Of a stretch of 64,000 bases of DNA, positions 1 through 9,293 are shown piece by piece; position 1 is the stretch's first letter; the number at the start of each line of letters is the position of its first letter. Source of the stretch: Halorhabdus utahensis DSM 12940 (GTDB taxonomy: Archaea; Halobacteriota; Halobacteria; Halobacteriales; Haloarculaceae); assembly GCF_000023945.1 (NCBI RefSeq), contig NC_013158.1, forward strand, positions 3,038,001 through 3,102,000. The letters are read 5' to 3'. Both the position numbers and the translations under genes were made by a program. The notes under the pieces are model-generated. The model did not search any database, was not told the DNA's origin, and saw nothing but the letters and a program-made list of their open reading frames with translations.

Positions 1-2
1 TC

Positions 3-1136
3 GACGACCGGGTCGGGATCGTCCAGGAGGTCGGCGAGATCGAATCCTTCCCCGCGCCCTACTATCTCGCACGAAACGGCGACACTGAGGGGTTCAGCGA
101 CGTGTCATCGACCGGTCCGGCCGCGGGTGTCGACGTCGACTGGAACGGCGCGCTGATGAAGGCACTGGGGGAGGCCTACGAACGGTACAGTGCGGGCGTC
201 TATCGAACGGATCGGCTACAGACAGCGTCGGTCGAGGAGCTGGACAATCCGATCGCGCCGTCCGCGTTCGTGACCCCCGAGCCACCCGAATCGGACTCCA
301 TCGAGTGGATCGAGGGCGAGAATCTGGCGACGAGCCAGTCAGTACAGGTGCCGGCGTCCGTGGCGATGTATCCTCCCGCCGGGGATCGGTTCCGACCCGC
401 GAACACGACCGGGCTCGGGTTCGGTAACGCGACAGTCGAGGCGTTGCTGTCGGGACTCTACGAGGTGATCGAGCGGGACGCGGCGATGCTCTCGTGGTAT
501 TCGACGTTCGAGCCCCTGGCACTCGACGTCGGCGACGGGGCCTTCGAGACGCTTGCCCGGCGGGTGCGGACTGAGGGACTGTCGGTCACGCCGCTCCTTC
601 TCACACAGGACGTCGACGTTCCGGTCGTGGCTGTCGCTGTCCACCGGGCGGACGGCGACTGGCCCCGGTTCGCCCTGGGTTCGGGAGCACATCTTGATCC
701 GGCTGCCGCCGCCCGATCGGCACTAGCGGAGGCCGTCCAGAACTGGTTCGAACTCCGGCAGATGGGGCCGGACGGCGCAGCCGATGCCGGCGGGGCGATC
801 GGCGAGTACGCGGCCTTCCCCGATATCGTCGCCGACTTCGTCGACGCCGCAGGGACCGTCTCGGCCGACGCTGTCGCGCCCGACGAGCCACTTGCGGGTT
901 CCGAGGCCCTGTCGACTGTGGTCGATCGAGTCACCGCGGCCGGGCTCTCGCCGTACGCCGTCCGGCTCACGCCGCGGGACGTCGAGGCGATGGGATTCGA
1001 GGCCGTTCGCGTGCTCGTCCCATCGGCCCAGCCGCTGTTCCTCGGGGAGCCGTACTTTGGCGACCGACTGGAGACGGTCTCGGACCGCCTCGGCTTCGAG
1101 GCGCGACCTGACCGACCGTTCCATCCGTTCCCCTGA
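3..1136 (+). CDS. YcaO family cyclodehydratase-like protein (5' end outside window)
   Basis: YcaO proteins use ATP to activate peptide backbone amides, for example in azoline or thioamide formation; the haloarchaeal substrate is not known. The frame is open from base 3 and already reads as YcaO core upstream of the first possible internal start (GTG at 102), so the N-terminus lies outside the window. Visible core features are GALMKALGEAYERY, the second helix with EVIERDAAMLSWY, and the Pro-rich C-terminus FHPFP, which resembles the PxPxP-type tail of azoline-forming YcaO enzymes. No TfuA or peptide-substrate gene is seen downstream. The next gene converges on it after a 34-base gap. Family assignment is firm; the reaction is not. 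Confidence 0.87.
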   Translation, partial: DDRVGIVQEVGEIESFPAPYYLARNGDTEGFSDVSSTGPAAGVDVDWNGALMKALGEAYERYSAGVYRTDRLQTASVEELDNPIAPSAFVTPEPPESDSIEWIEGENLATSQSVQVPASVAMYPPAGDRFRPANTTGLGFGNATVEALLSGLYEVIERDAAMLSWYSTFEPLALDVGDGAFETLARRVRTEGLSVTPLLLTQDVDVPVVAVAVHRADGDWPRFALGSGAHLDPAAAARSALAEAVQNWFELRQMGPDGAADAGGAIGEYAAFPDIVADFVDAAGTVSADAVAPDEPLAGSEALSTVVDRVTAAGLSPYAVRLTPRDVEAMGFEAVRVLVPSAQPLFLGEPYFGDRLETVSDRLGFEARPDRPFHPFP

Positions 1137-1170
1137 AAAATAGCGCGACGATGCTCCGGCTCGAATCAGC

Positions 1171-2322
1171 TCAGATCCCGAAGGCGGCCCGGAGCATGTC
1201 ACGTGACCCGGGACCGAGTCCGACGGCGACGACTCCCACGAGAAGGACGTAGCTGTATCGTGGATTCTCCTCGATGAACGCCTCGTCGAACAGCCAGACG
1301 ATGCCCAGGGCCATGCCAAGTTTCACCACCAGGAACGGCCACGCGCTCCCGATCGCGTCGAAGATGCCGGCCGGCAGAACGGCTTCGGTCACGTTCATGA
1401 TGATTTCGTTGGCCGGATGTTTTGGGTAGTACGAGACGGGCAATCCGAGTGCGTCCGCCCAGTCGGTGATGAGGACGTTCGCGACGCCATCGATCGCATG
1501 CGCCCAGAGGACGACCAGTCCGACGTAGCCGGTCCCGCTGTTGATGTAGGGTGCGAACCGATCGGCAAGGACGTAGACGCCGTAGGCAGCCACCGTTGCG
1601 CCGCCGACGATGATGAGGAGAACGTGCGGCAGGAAGTCGACGTGCTCGACGGTGAGGCCGAGGACTGTCAGATACCCGAACGTCACGCCGAAGGCGACGG
1701 CACCGACCGTGCCCAGTGCCCGCTCGGCCGAGGCGACCACGCCACGATCGGCAAGTCGCAGACTTCCGACGAGGGCGGCGATAGCGAACCCGAACACGGT
1801 AAAGTAGACCAGCGGGCTGATGAACAGCGTATTGAACGGGTAGGAGAGCACCGGCTCGACACCGGCCTCCACGGCCGCGTCACTGGCGTCCTCGACGACA
1901 CGGACGACCCCGCCAAACAACATGAACGGGAACAGTGCGTAGAAGAACTCCCGATCAAGGTCGATGTCGAGGTTCTTCAACAGCAGGTAAACCCCGATCA
2001 GGAAGAACAACCCGAGGACCATGTAGCCCGCTTCCGAGACGAGGGTATAGCCCGGTTCGGCGACGATGTGGCCCTGTTCGACGGCGATCCCGCAGTTCTC
2101 GGCGAATCCGCTGCCACCCAGGAGTGTCTGGCCCCCCTCCTTGATCGCACAGCCGGCGTTGTGGGCGTCGGCGTAGACCGGCCCCCAGAAGTACTGCCAG
2201 ATGAATTCGTCCCAGACTGTCCGTGTGAACGCGATCGACGCGCCGACGATCGTGACGACTCCGGCCGCGAACACCGCGAGCCACGCTCGTCCCGGCGTGA
2301 GATCGAACCCAGTCTCGTCCAT
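1171..2322 (-). CDS. DUF63 family polytopic membrane protein
   Basis: A 383-residue integral membrane protein with about nine hydrophobic segments. It matches the archaeal DUF63 family by its helices around [14 protein letters not shown] and the C-terminal [12 protein letters not shown]. The start at 2322 ([14 protein letters not shown]) was chosen because the longer upstream frame is arginine-rich and overlaps the opposite-strand gene beginning at 2435. DUF63 has no established function. A second, shorter DUF63 protein lies at 48300-49142 with the matching FAHTFDGVIT and VGAGPAVNNF signatures. The region between 2322 and 2435 serves as a divergent promoter. Confidence 0.82.
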   Translation of the reverse strand: MDETGFDLTPGRAWLAVFAAGVVTIVGASIAFTRTVWDEFIWQYFWGPVYADAHNAGCAIKEGGQTLLGGSGFAENCGIAVEQGHIVAEPGYTLVSEAGYMVLGLFFLIGVYLLLKNLDIDLDREFFYALFPFMLFGGVVRVVEDASDAAVEAGVEPVLSYPFNTLFISPLVYFTVFGFAIAALVGSLRLADRGVVASAERALGTVGAVAFGVTFGYLTVLGLTVEHVDFLPHVLLIIVGGATVAAYGVYVLADRFAPYINSGTGYVGLVVLWAHAIDGVANVLITDWADALGLPVSYYPKHPANEIIMNVTEAVLPAGIFDAIGSAWPFLVVKLGMALGIVWLFDEAFIEENPRYSYVLLVGVVAVGLGPGSRDMLRAAFGI

Positions 2323-2434
2323 GTTCACCCAGCCGTCAGCCGTCGTGGTTAGCGTTTCGGTCGCGGTTCTCGAATATCCGTGATCGCGCCCGCTCGTCGC
2401 GAACCCTTTTGGCGTTCGCCCGCCAACCCGACCC

Positions 2435-3190
2435 ATGGACGGAGCGGTGATCGGCGATCTCACGGCCCCATCACGGCGGAGCGACGATCTCGCGTACCGC
2501 GTCGCCGACGACCGGGCACGATCACACACGTACGACAGCGTCTGTTCGACGGCCTGGAAGACCGCGAACCTGCTGCGGCTCTACGGCGTCCACGAGGGCT
2601 CGACCGTCGGCGTCGTGGATGCGCCGAAACACCCCGCCGCCGATCCAGGAGTGACACCTCAGCGGACGGGCGAGACGCCGATCCCGGAAGTCATCTTCAC
2701 GTTTCTCGGCGCGGCGTGTCTCGGCGCGACGGTCCGGTTCGATCCGTCGCCGGCTCTCGAAGCCGACGCCCTGGTCGGCCCCGCCGCCTGGATGGATCAC
2801 TACGACTCGGGGCCGACATGTACCTCGATCGCCTACGGCGGTCCGCCGGAGAACCCCTCGATCGTGCACTTCGAGACGGAGGTCTGGAGCGAGACGCCGA
2901 TCGCCCCGCCGGAGACGGTCGAACCGGGCGTTGCTGTCCTTGTCAGTGACGACCGGGCGTTCGACCATCGGCAGTTGCTCGACGCTGCCGAGCTCTTCAT
3001 CGATCAGCAGGGCCTCACCGCCGACGACAGCGTCGCCGTGGCGGCGTCACTTTCCGAACCGGGTACCGTCGTCGGTGGCATCCTCGCCCCGCTGGCGGTC
3101 GGCGGAACCATATTGGTCGGACGTGACGAGGAGACGATCCGGATCGGCGGGGACGGGATCGACCCGGAGTCGATCCATCTCGACGGGTGA
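2435..3190 (+). CDS. Degenerate ANL superfamily (AMP-ligase/acyl-CoA synthetase N-domain-like) protein
   Basis: A 251-residue acidic soluble protein whose layout follows the N-terminal subdomain of acyl-CoA synthetases. It has a region like 'SYx[23 protein letters not shown]' (about residues 30-60), a '[16 protein letters not shown]' helix-strand (about 85-102), and a late [16 protein letters not shown] segment (about 215-230). The P-loop-like T-S-G-T-T-G-x-P-K motif is absent; VSDDRAF sits at the equivalent place. The adenylate-binding and C-terminal lid domains are missing too. It is therefore unlikely to be an active ligase. The frame is intact, so this looks like a conserved stand-alone relic or binding protein rather than a pseudogene. 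Family assignment is inference. Confidence 0.6.
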   Translation: MDGAVIGDLTAPSRRSDDLAYRVADDRARSHTYDSVCSTAWKTANLLRLYGVHEGSTVGVVDAPKHPAADPGVTPQRTGETPIPEVIFTFLGAACLGATVRFDPSPALEADALVGPAAWMDHYDSGPTCTSIAYGGPPENPSIVHFETEVWSETPIAPPETVEPGVAVLVSDDRAFDHRQLLDAAELFIDQQGLTADDSVAVAASLSEPGTVVGGILAPLAVGGTILVGRDEETIRIGGDGIDPESIHLDG

Positions 3191-3210
3191 CGGCGGCGAA
3201 CGCGATCCTC

Positions 3211-3948
3211 TCAGCGACCAGGCCGGACGTAATTCGCCAGCGTGACCACGATCCCGAGCAGCCAGCCGACGGGGATCGAAATGCCGAACCACATGGCCGC
3301 GTGGGCGATCCCGCGGAGGTCGTACGTACGTCGGAGTCGGTCGTTGATCCCGTAGACGTCGAGGACCGTGTCGTTGATCCAGCGGGCGACGGCCTCGCTT
3401 TGGGAAAAGATAGATTCGGCGAGGGTCGGCGAGTACAGCGCGGCAATGACTGGCGGCAAAAGGAGTGCGGTCACGCCGAACGGATACGCCAAGACGACGG
3501 TCGTGACCCGCCCGCCGAGGCGGCTGAACACGTACGCCAGGATGCCGGCGATGATCGCCACCACGCTCGCCGCAACGACCGCGATGAATCCGCTCGTCGA
3601 GAACTGGTATCTGGCGAACGCACTCAGTGCCCCCCACAGGACGACCAGCACGACGAACACTCCGAGCGCCCCGATTCTGGCCGCCGCCAGGTCGATGCGT
3701 CTGGTTTGGGCCCTGAAAACGTAGCCGAGCAATACAAGCGGGTACAGCAGTCCCACTGCGAGCGCGCCGATGGCCCCCCACAGCCGGTAGGTAATCCAGC
3801 CACGCCGTGAGTTGGGCGTCCACTTACCGAGGACGGTATCTTCGGCGTTCCGCTGGCGTGGATAGACGACTTCCATCCACGTTTCGTGGAGTCGCTTGAG
3901 GTCGATGCGAATTCCGGCGACGAGTCCCGGCGCTGTCCCGCCCGACAT
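3211..3948 (-). CDS. Hypothetical membrane protein, about five transmembrane segments
   Basis: A 245-residue protein with a cytosolic N-terminus rich in charged residues (about 1-60) followed by five hydrophobic segments, including GALAVGLLYPLVLLGYVF and GVFVVLVVLWGALSAF. The last helix ends in a short basic tail. I do not recognise a family. The start at 3948 is preferred over an in-frame ATG at 3954 because the TATA-like AATTATACG on the minus strand (centre near 3977) would place the transcript start near 3951. It converges on the ANL-like gene with a 20-base gap. Confidence 0.6.
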   Translation of the reverse strand: MSGGTAPGLVAGIRIDLKRLHETWMEVVYPRQRNAEDTVLGKWTPNSRRGWITYRLWGAIGALAVGLLYPLVLLGYVFRAQTRRIDLAAARIGALGVFVVLVVLWGALSAFARYQFSTSGFIAVVAASVVAIIAGILAYVFSRLGGRVTTVVLAYPFGVTALLLPPVIAALYSPTLAESIFSQSEAVARWINDTVLDVYGINDRLRRTYDLRGIAHAAMWFGISIPVGWLLGIVVTLANYVRPGR

Positions 3949-4009
3949 GTACATCCAATTCAGTGCGGGTGCGTATAATTGCTACGAGCCTCGACCGGAC
4001 CGTCTCCGG

Positions 4010-4831
4010 TCACCAGGAATCCGGTGCCCAGTCAGGGTGAATCTGCCGGTCGGTCCGGTCGATGGCGTCGATCGCGGCGATATCCGCATCGTCGAGATCC
4101 AGCGAGACACTCTCGAAGTTGTCCTGGATGTGTGCCTCGCTCGTGGCTTTCGGGATCGCCGTGACGTCCTTCTCTCGCAACCACGCCAGGCTGACCTGTG
4201 CCACGCTCGCGTCGTGTTTGGCAGCGATTTCGGCGAGCGTGTCGTCGTCGAGCACGGTCCCGCGCCCGAGCGGCGAGTAGGCAACGAGGTTGAGATCGTC
4301 CTCGGCTGCGAACGCCCGTAGTTCCTCTTGTTTCAGGTAGGGATGCATCTCGACCTGATTTGCGAAGAGGGGTGCATCGAGGACTTCCTGGGCACGTTCG
4401 ATCTGTTCGGGAGTGAAGTTGCTCACGCCCACCCGATCGATGACGCCACGATCGAGCAGTTCGTCGAAGGCTGGGAGGGTCTCTTCAGGGTCGTAGGCGT
4501 GAGACGGCCAGTGAATATACAGGAGATCGATCGTCTCGACGCCGAGGCGCTCGGCGCTTTCGATGACGTCCTCATAGGCGAGGTCGCCCGCCCAGACCTT
4601 CGTCGCAAGGAAGACCTCCTCGCGTGGGACAGCAGCGGCGGCGATGCCGTCACCGACAGCTGACTCGTTGTGGTACGCCTTGGCCGTGTCGACGTGGCGA
4701 TATCCCATCTCGAGGGCAGCCCGGACGCTTTCGGTACACTGTTCGGGATCCTCGTTTTGCCAGGTCCCGAGCCCGAGCATCGGCATGGCACCGGCGGCCG
4801 GCACGTCGTCGTGCGTTGTCTGGCCTGTCAT
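4010..4831 (-). CDS. Aldo/keto reductase (2,5-diketo-D-gluconate reductase-like)
   Basis: A 273-residue NAD(P)H-dependent oxidoreductase of the (beta/alpha)8 aldo/keto reductase family. The catalytic tetrad is complete: D48 and Y53 in DTAKAYHNE, K78 in LATKVW and H107 in YIHWPS. The family signatures GVSNF and NQVEMHPY follow, and the late coenzyme-binding IPKATS motif is present. Its length is normal for the family. It acts in the cytosol on small aldehydes or ketones; the substrate cannot be inferred. It is monocistronic, with its promoter between 4832 and 4902. A second, more distant aldo/keto reductase sits at 40521-41498. Confidence 0.9.
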   Translation of the reverse strand: MTGQTTHDDVPAAGAMPMLGLGTWQNEDPEQCTESVRAALEMGYRHVDTAKAYHNESAVGDGIAAAAVPREEVFLATKVWAGDLAYEDVIESAERLGVETIDLLYIHWPSHAYDPEETLPAFDELLDRGVIDRVGVSNFTPEQIERAQEVLDAPLFANQVEMHPYLKQEELRAFAAEDDLNLVAYSPLGRGTVLDDDTLAEIAAKHDASVAQVSLAWLREKDVTAIPKATSEAHIQDNFESVSLDLDDADIAAIDAIDRTDRQIHPDWAPDSW

Positions 4832-4902
4832 CGATTGCCCGTAGACGGTGCACCGAAAAAAGGATGCGGATCCGTCGCTCGCAGTCGCCCCGTAGCCGGC
4901 AG

Positions 4903-6276
4903 TCAGTACTTCGGATCGGCACCGAACTCCGCGTAGAAGTCCTCCATGAACCCGTCACGTTTCGCCCGCCACTCCTCGAACCCGCTGGGTGTGGTCGGAT
5001 ACTCGTCGTAGATCGCCTTCAACTCCGAGGCGCGCTTGTTGACCTTGTAGGCGTCGTACAGCGTGCCCCAGTGGCCGAACGTCTGGACCATCGTCTTGAG
5101 CTTCAGTCCCAGCCCCATCGAGGACGTCCCGCTCCGTCCGAGGATGTCGATGAGTTGCTGGGCGGGCAGCGCTGCGAGGACGTCCGAGATGTCCTCGACG
5201 GTGAGTGTCGTTCCGAAGATGTTGTACAGGTCCATCGCCGCAAACCGCTTGCCGAAATCCGTCAGTACGCGGTGGTTGTACTCCCACAGCGAGGCCTCGC
5301 TGACGTCGCCGGCGGCGATGGCATCGGCAGCTACCTCGGCTGCCCAGTGGCCGGCTTTAGCCGCCCCCGGAATCCCGCCACCAGTGGTCGGGTTGACGTG
5401 ACCCGCAGCGTCGCCGACCGCGATGAATCCCGGCGCAGTCCCTGAGTCGTACGGCCGGCGAGTCGGCAGCGCCGCGCCGAGTTTGTCCGTGACAGTTGCG
5501 TTCTGGAACTCCTCGCGGTTCTCGATGTCGTCTCTGAGCGTATCGACCAGTTCCATCGGTTCCTGGTCCATCTGAAAGCCGAGGCCGACGTTGATTTCCG
5601 TCGGCGTCCGGGGGAAGTACCACAGATACCCCAGCTCCTCGGTCGGCTTGAACACGATTGCGTCGTCGAAGTCGACGGGTTCCTCGACCTCGATGATCTC
5701 TCGATAGGCCGAACAGAACTGCCGATGCGTGACGTTCGTATCGAAGGTCGCCTCGGCCAGGTCGGCCTTGTCCTGGAGAAGCGACAGCGCGCCGGCGGCG
5801 TCGATGACGACGTCCGCTGGGTACTCCCGTCGTTCGCCCTTCCGGGTTGCCGTCACACCTTCGACGTGCCCGTCGTCAGTCTGGACGACGTCCTGGACGA
5901 CCGTATCGAAGTGTAATTCCGCGCCGACGCGGTCGGCCTCTTCGAGCAACACTTCACCGTAGCGCTTCCGATCGACGATCGAGCCAGACCCTGTCGCGAA
6001 GGGGTATTCGATAGTCTCGCCGCCCGGTACCTCGAATTGCGCCCGCTGGATGTTCTGGTTGGTGAACGCTTCCTCCCGGAGGTAATCCAGGTCGATCACT
6101 TCCGGGAACGTACTTTTCCCCTTGATCGCGTCGCCACACGCGATATGCCCTGCCTCTTGCTCGGATTTTCGCTCCAGAAGGACGACATCGAGGTCCTGCT
6201 GGGCGGCACTGGCGGCGGCGAACGCCCCAGCTGTCCCACCACCCACGACCACGATGTCGTACGCGTCTGTCGACAT
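4903..6276 (-). CDS. Geranylgeranyl reductase family FAD-dependent oxidoreductase
   Basis: A 457-residue flavoprotein of the family that saturates geranylgeranyl chains of archaeal ether lipids or related prenyl compounds. The N-terminal FAD-binding VVVGGGTAGA is at about residues 9-18. The GDAAGHVNPTTGGGIPGA motif that binds the FAD pyrophosphate, characteristic of geranylgeranyl reductases, is at about two thirds of the length. The start at 6276 (MSTDAYDIVVVGGG) places the FAD fold at the terminus. It is transcribed divergently from an Asp-rich orphan and a polyprenyl synthase gene. It may be the main lipid saturase or a paralogue; the window cannot settle this. Confidence 0.87.
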   Translation of the reverse strand: MSTDAYDIVVVGGGTAGAFAAASAAQQDLDVVLLERKSEQEAGHIACGDAIKGKSTFPEVIDLDYLREEAFTNQNIQRAQFEVPGGETIEYPFATGSGSIVDRKRYGEVLLEEADRVGAELHFDTVVQDVVQTDDGHVEGVTATRKGERREYPADVVIDAAGALSLLQDKADLAEATFDTNVTHRQFCSAYREIIEVEEPVDFDDAIVFKPTEELGYLWYFPRTPTEINVGLGFQMDQEPMELVDTLRDDIENREEFQNATVTDKLGAALPTRRPYDSGTAPGFIAVGDAAGHVNPTTGGGIPGAAKAGHWAAEVAADAIAAGDVSEASLWEYNHRVLTDFGKRFAAMDLYNIFGTTLTVEDISDVLAALPAQQLIDILGRSGTSSMGLGLKLKTMVQTFGHWGTLYDAYKVNKRASELKAIYDEYPTTPSGFEEWRAKRDGFMEDFYAEFGADPKY

Positions 6277-6301
6277 TGACCATGGGTAATCTTGGGGGTC
6301 A

Positions 6302-6326
6302 CAAAAAACTGCCGTGTAGCGGCAGG
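6302..6326 (-). promoter_or_regulatory. Inverted repeat abutting a T-run upstream of the geranylgeranyl reductase gene
   Basis: A perfect 6+6 inverted repeat (ctgccg-tgtag-cggcag, 6309-6325) is followed on the minus strand by six T residues (6303-6308). The T-run lies about 27-32 bases before the ATG at 6276, where a haloarchaeal TATA box is expected. The repeat would then cover the BRE side of the promoter. This is compatible with an operator. It also looks like an intrinsic terminator, but its position before the gene argues against that. Confidence 0.35.
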
Positions 6327-6490
6327 GGATTCGGGGTATTTGACTGCCGGCATACATATTTGTTCCCAGACAGTTCGGCTCGGATCGTCGACGGACTGGA
6401 GGGCTGTGACGAAAGGATCATAATCACACCGGCCAGAAACCCACCAATGTGCCGGCGACGATCGAGCCGGATTCCATCGGTGATCTTATA

Positions 6491-7747
6491 ATGAGGACGA
6501 CACTTCGACGGCGGCTTGCCGGCTGGCTGGCAGAACGGAACAAACTTCCGACGACGGGACAGGCTGTGCTGGGCTATTATGCCGATTCCGGCGTGTTTGA
6601 TCGGGAAAGCATCCAGCTCAAGCGGATCGTCGATCGGCGGACCCAAGCGATGATCGCTGACGCCTTCGATCCGGTCGAAGACGCGATAGCCAAGGAGTTC
6701 GATATCGATCCCGCGGAGGTCTCGTTCAGCTACGATACCAAGCTGACGATGCCGGCCGAGTTGACGCTCGGCCAGATCTACCGGACGGCGAGACACCGTG
6801 CAAGCGACGGTGCCGACCCCGTGGCCCTGAGTATGTGGGAGAGCGACCGGGAAACGGCAAGTGATCTTGCGGAAAACGACGTTGCTGGGCCCGTCAGCTT
6901 CCGTAAATCCATTTCCGACGCGCAGTGGCAGGCCGGTCCGACGTCCCCGCAGGATCTCGTCGACGGCGGGGACTACCTTACTCGCCTCGTTCTTGCGGCG
7001 CTGATCGATGGCGACATGCGAGATGCGATTAACGACGCAGAGTTCGAAGACTTCTCCGTGGCGTTCACGGTTACTCCCGACGAGCGACGCCGGGTCGCCG
7101 AGGTCGCCCAGAAGACCCTGGAAGCCGAACTCGAGGACACCTTCGACCGACTGCCCGACGAAGTCCGGGAGATCTACGACTGGGCTGTCGACCTTTCGGA
7201 ACGACACCAGGATCGCGATCCGCACTTCCGGGAGCTCTTCGAGGCCGCTCGCGATGGTGATTCGGCCGCTCGTGACCGGATCAAGGCGGAGTACCGTGAC
7301 GTCTCGCTTTCGGCATTCGACGCCGATATCGATCTCTTCGAGGGGGTCGAGACACTCCCGTATCTCAAAACCCAGTACGCGCGCGTCGGCGTGATCTACG
7401 ACGGGATGATCGAGATGTACCGTCGCGCCGGTCTGCCCGTCGACGAAGCGTTCAAGCGCTCGATCGTGCTGGCGATCATCGGCGCGCAGATCTGGCTCGA
7501 CGATGTCGACGACTACGCCGACGATCGCGTCGACGGGCAACTCACGCCCGTCACCGCCGAGTATATCCTCGCGGAAAACACCGAGACTGCCTACGATCGG
7601 ATCGTCTCGATCAGCGAGCAGTACTTCGATCTCGCTGAACGGTTCGCCACCCAGACTGACTCGCCGTTGACCGGTATCGCCACGGAGTACATCTACCGCT
7701 CCGGCGACCCCGGCGTATTGCCCGGTGCCGTCGCCGGTGAGGAGTGA
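6491..7747 (+). CDS. Unknown protein with a prenyltransferase-like Asp-rich motif
   Basis: A 418-residue, largely helical acidic protein with no family I can name. Near the C-terminus, residues 337-345 read DDVDDYADD, preceded by IIGAQIWL and followed by a Gly. That arrangement resembles the second Asp-rich motif of class I prenyl synthases (GxxFQIxDDxLD). A first Asp-rich motif is not evident. The start at 6491 was chosen because the upstream in-frame extension overlaps promoter-like sequence. It lies 74 bases before a polyprenyl diphosphate synthase gene and is divergent from geranylgeranyl reductase, so a role in isoprenoid metabolism is suggested by both motif and context. This is inference. 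Confidence 0.62.
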   Translation: MRTTLRRRLAGWLAERNKLPTTGQAVLGYYADSGVFDRESIQLKRIVDRRTQAMIADAFDPVEDAIAKEFDIDPAEVSFSYDTKLTMPAELTLGQIYRTARHRASDGADPVALSMWESDRETASDLAENDVAGPVSFRKSISDAQWQAGPTSPQDLVDGGDYLTRLVLAALIDGDMRDAINDAEFEDFSVAFTVTPDERRRVAEVAQKTLEAELEDTFDRLPDEVREIYDWAVDLSERHQDRDPHFRELFEAARDGDSAARDRIKAEYRDVSLSAFDADIDLFEGVETLPYLKTQYARVGVIYDGMIEMYRRAGLPVDEAFKRSIVLAIIGAQIWLDDVDDYADDRVDGQLTPVTAEYILAENTETAYDRIVSISEQYFDLAERFATQTDSPLTGIATEYIYRSGDPGVLPGAVAGEE

Positions 7748-7821
7748 TCAGGCCCCCATCCAACGGGATCGACCGTCATCGACCGAAAGACCGAGGTTCC
7801 CCGCGCCTGACGGTGCAGGTA

Positions 7822-8748
7822 ATGACTGACAGAGATGACGTCTTCGAGTGGCTCCAGGACGAGGTCAAACCGACAGTCGACGATCGGATCCAGCAATGGC
7901 TCGAGGAGTTCGAGTACGCCGAGCGGCTCTGGTATCCGATCGATACCGGCGGCAAGCGCATTCGACCGGGACTCGTGTTTCTCATCTCGGAGATGGTCGA
8001 CGTCCCACGTGAGGACGCACTCGACATCGCCGCGGGTGTCGAACTCCTCCACAACTTCACACTCGTCCACGACGATATCATCGACGGCGACGAGTATCGC
8101 CGCGACGAACCCACGCTGTGGGCCAAGTATGGTGAGGGCAGCGCGATCAACCTCGGCGACATGATGTTCGCGAAGGCGATCCTATGTTTCCCACCGGAGA
8201 CCCGTGATCTCGCGCTCGATACGGTCATCACCGTCACCAACGGCGAGCAGATGGACATCGACTTCGCCGAACGCCGGGATATCACCGTCGAGGAGTACAT
8301 GACGATGGTTCGGCGCAAGACCGGTGCGCTGCTCGAACTCTGTGTCGACGCCCCGCTCGCGCTCGCCGAAACGGACCTCGACCTCTCGGGGTTCACGTCG
8401 CTGGGCCCGGCCTTCCAGATCCGCGACGACCTGCTGGACTTCCAGGAGGGCAAGGGCCGCGAGAAGATCGGCAACGACGTCCGCGCGGGCAAGCGGACGC
8501 TGATGGTCGTCCACGCCGACGACGACCGCGTCTACGACATCCTCGACAAACCGTTCGACGAGACGACTGACGAGGATGTTCGCGAGGTCATGCAGATTCT
8601 GCAAGCCGAGGGGAGCATGGAGTTCGCCGAACAGCGGATGAACGCCCTCATCGAGGAAGCACGCACGGCCATTGCCGACCTTCCGGACTCACCAGGTCAA
8701 GAGAAACTCGAGGCGCTCGGGCGCTTCATCACTGAACGGGACGTCTAA
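7822..8748 (+). CDS. idsA: Polyprenyl diphosphate synthase (GGPP synthase family)
   Basis: A 308-residue trans-prenyltransferase that condenses isopentenyl diphosphate with allylic diphosphates. The motifs are complete: GGKRIRP at 43-49, the first Asp-rich motif DDIID at 84-88 and the second DDLLD at 202-206, followed by a GNDVRAGKRT region. H77/N78-F79 precede the first Asp-rich motif, in the chain-length-determining zone. The start at 7822 (MTDRDDVFEW) is preferred over an upstream extension with Arg/Pro-rich sequence. Product length (C20 versus longer) cannot be read safely. It lies 74 bases downstream of the Asp-rich orphan and is likely co-transcribed with it. Confidence 0.9.
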   Translation: MTDRDDVFEWLQDEVKPTVDDRIQQWLEEFEYAERLWYPIDTGGKRIRPGLVFLISEMVDVPREDALDIAAGVELLHNFTLVHDDIIDGDEYRRDEPTLWAKYGEGSAINLGDMMFAKAILCFPPETRDLALDTVITVTNGEQMDIDFAERRDITVEEYMTMVRRKTGALLELCVDAPLALAETDLDLSGFTSLGPAFQIRDDLLDFQEGKGREKIGNDVRAGKRTLMVVHADDDRVYDILDKPFDETTDEDVREVMQILQAEGSMEFAEQRMNALIEEARTAIADLPDSPGQEKLEALGRFITERDV

Positions 8749-8824
8749 CTGTTCAGTTGAGTGAACCGCGGCCAAACTACGTGAGAGCGGTGGCTTTATG
8801 GTGATTTGCCGGCGTGACTCGTGC

Positions 8825-9292
8825 ATGCTTCCGGATGCGGAAGAGCTGTTCTGGGCACTGGCCGGAAACCTGATCATCGGCATCGGCGCGGGGACGGCGA
8901 CGCTGTCGGCGTTCTCGCCGTCGCTGCCGTTGGTTCCCGGGTCGAACCCTGCCGTCAGGGTCGGGGTCGTTTCGATCGGGTTCGCGATCTTCTTTGCGGG
9001 CTATCACTTCACCCAGGTCGGCACGTATCTCGGTCCAGACGAATCGTTCACTTCGGCGTTCCTCCCCGCTCCCGATGCCGACTCCGACGCGACTGACTCG
9101 GGTGGCGTCGACGGCGTCCTCCTGGCTCGGGGTGGGTTTGTTGTGCTCGGGGTCGTCGGCCTTGGCGCGGGAATGCGGCTGTTCGCGCTCACGATCCAGT
9201 CCTGGAGCGCGAAGCTGGGCGTCGCGGCCGGCGTGGTCTGTATCGGCGGGTACATCTTCGGCCACATCGGGATCAACGGGGTGACGCTCTGA
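8825..9292 (+). CDS. Hypothetical four-helix membrane protein (first of a tandem pair)
   Basis: A 155-residue protein with four hydrophobic segments and a central acidic, Ser/Asp-rich loop near residues 75-90. Its last helix and tail (VCIGGYIFGHIGING) closely resemble the end of the next gene's product (MFLGGYVFAHYFDSG), so the two are duplicates. The start at 8825 (MLPDAEELFW) fits a TATA-like ggctttatgg at 8791-8800; an ATG at 8798 would lie inside that box. The function is unknown. Confidence 0.6.
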   Translation: MLPDAEELFWALAGNLIIGIGAGTATLSAFSPSLPLVPGSNPAVRVGVVSIGFAIFFAGYHFTQVGTYLGPDESFTSAFLPAPDADSDATDSGGVDGVLLARGGFVVLGVVGLGAGMRLFALTIQSWSAKLGVAAGVVCIGGYIFGHIGINGVTL

Positions 9293-9293
9293 G

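Noticed and set aside
2435..3190. Pseudogene of an acyl-CoA synthetase
   Set aside because: The frame is intact and has a clean start and stop; loss of motifs looks ancestral, not a recent frameshift.
6309..6325. Intrinsic terminator on the minus strand
   Set aside because: The hairpin and T-run lie upstream of the geranylgeranyl reductase start with no minus-strand gene ending there, so promoter/operator is the better reading.
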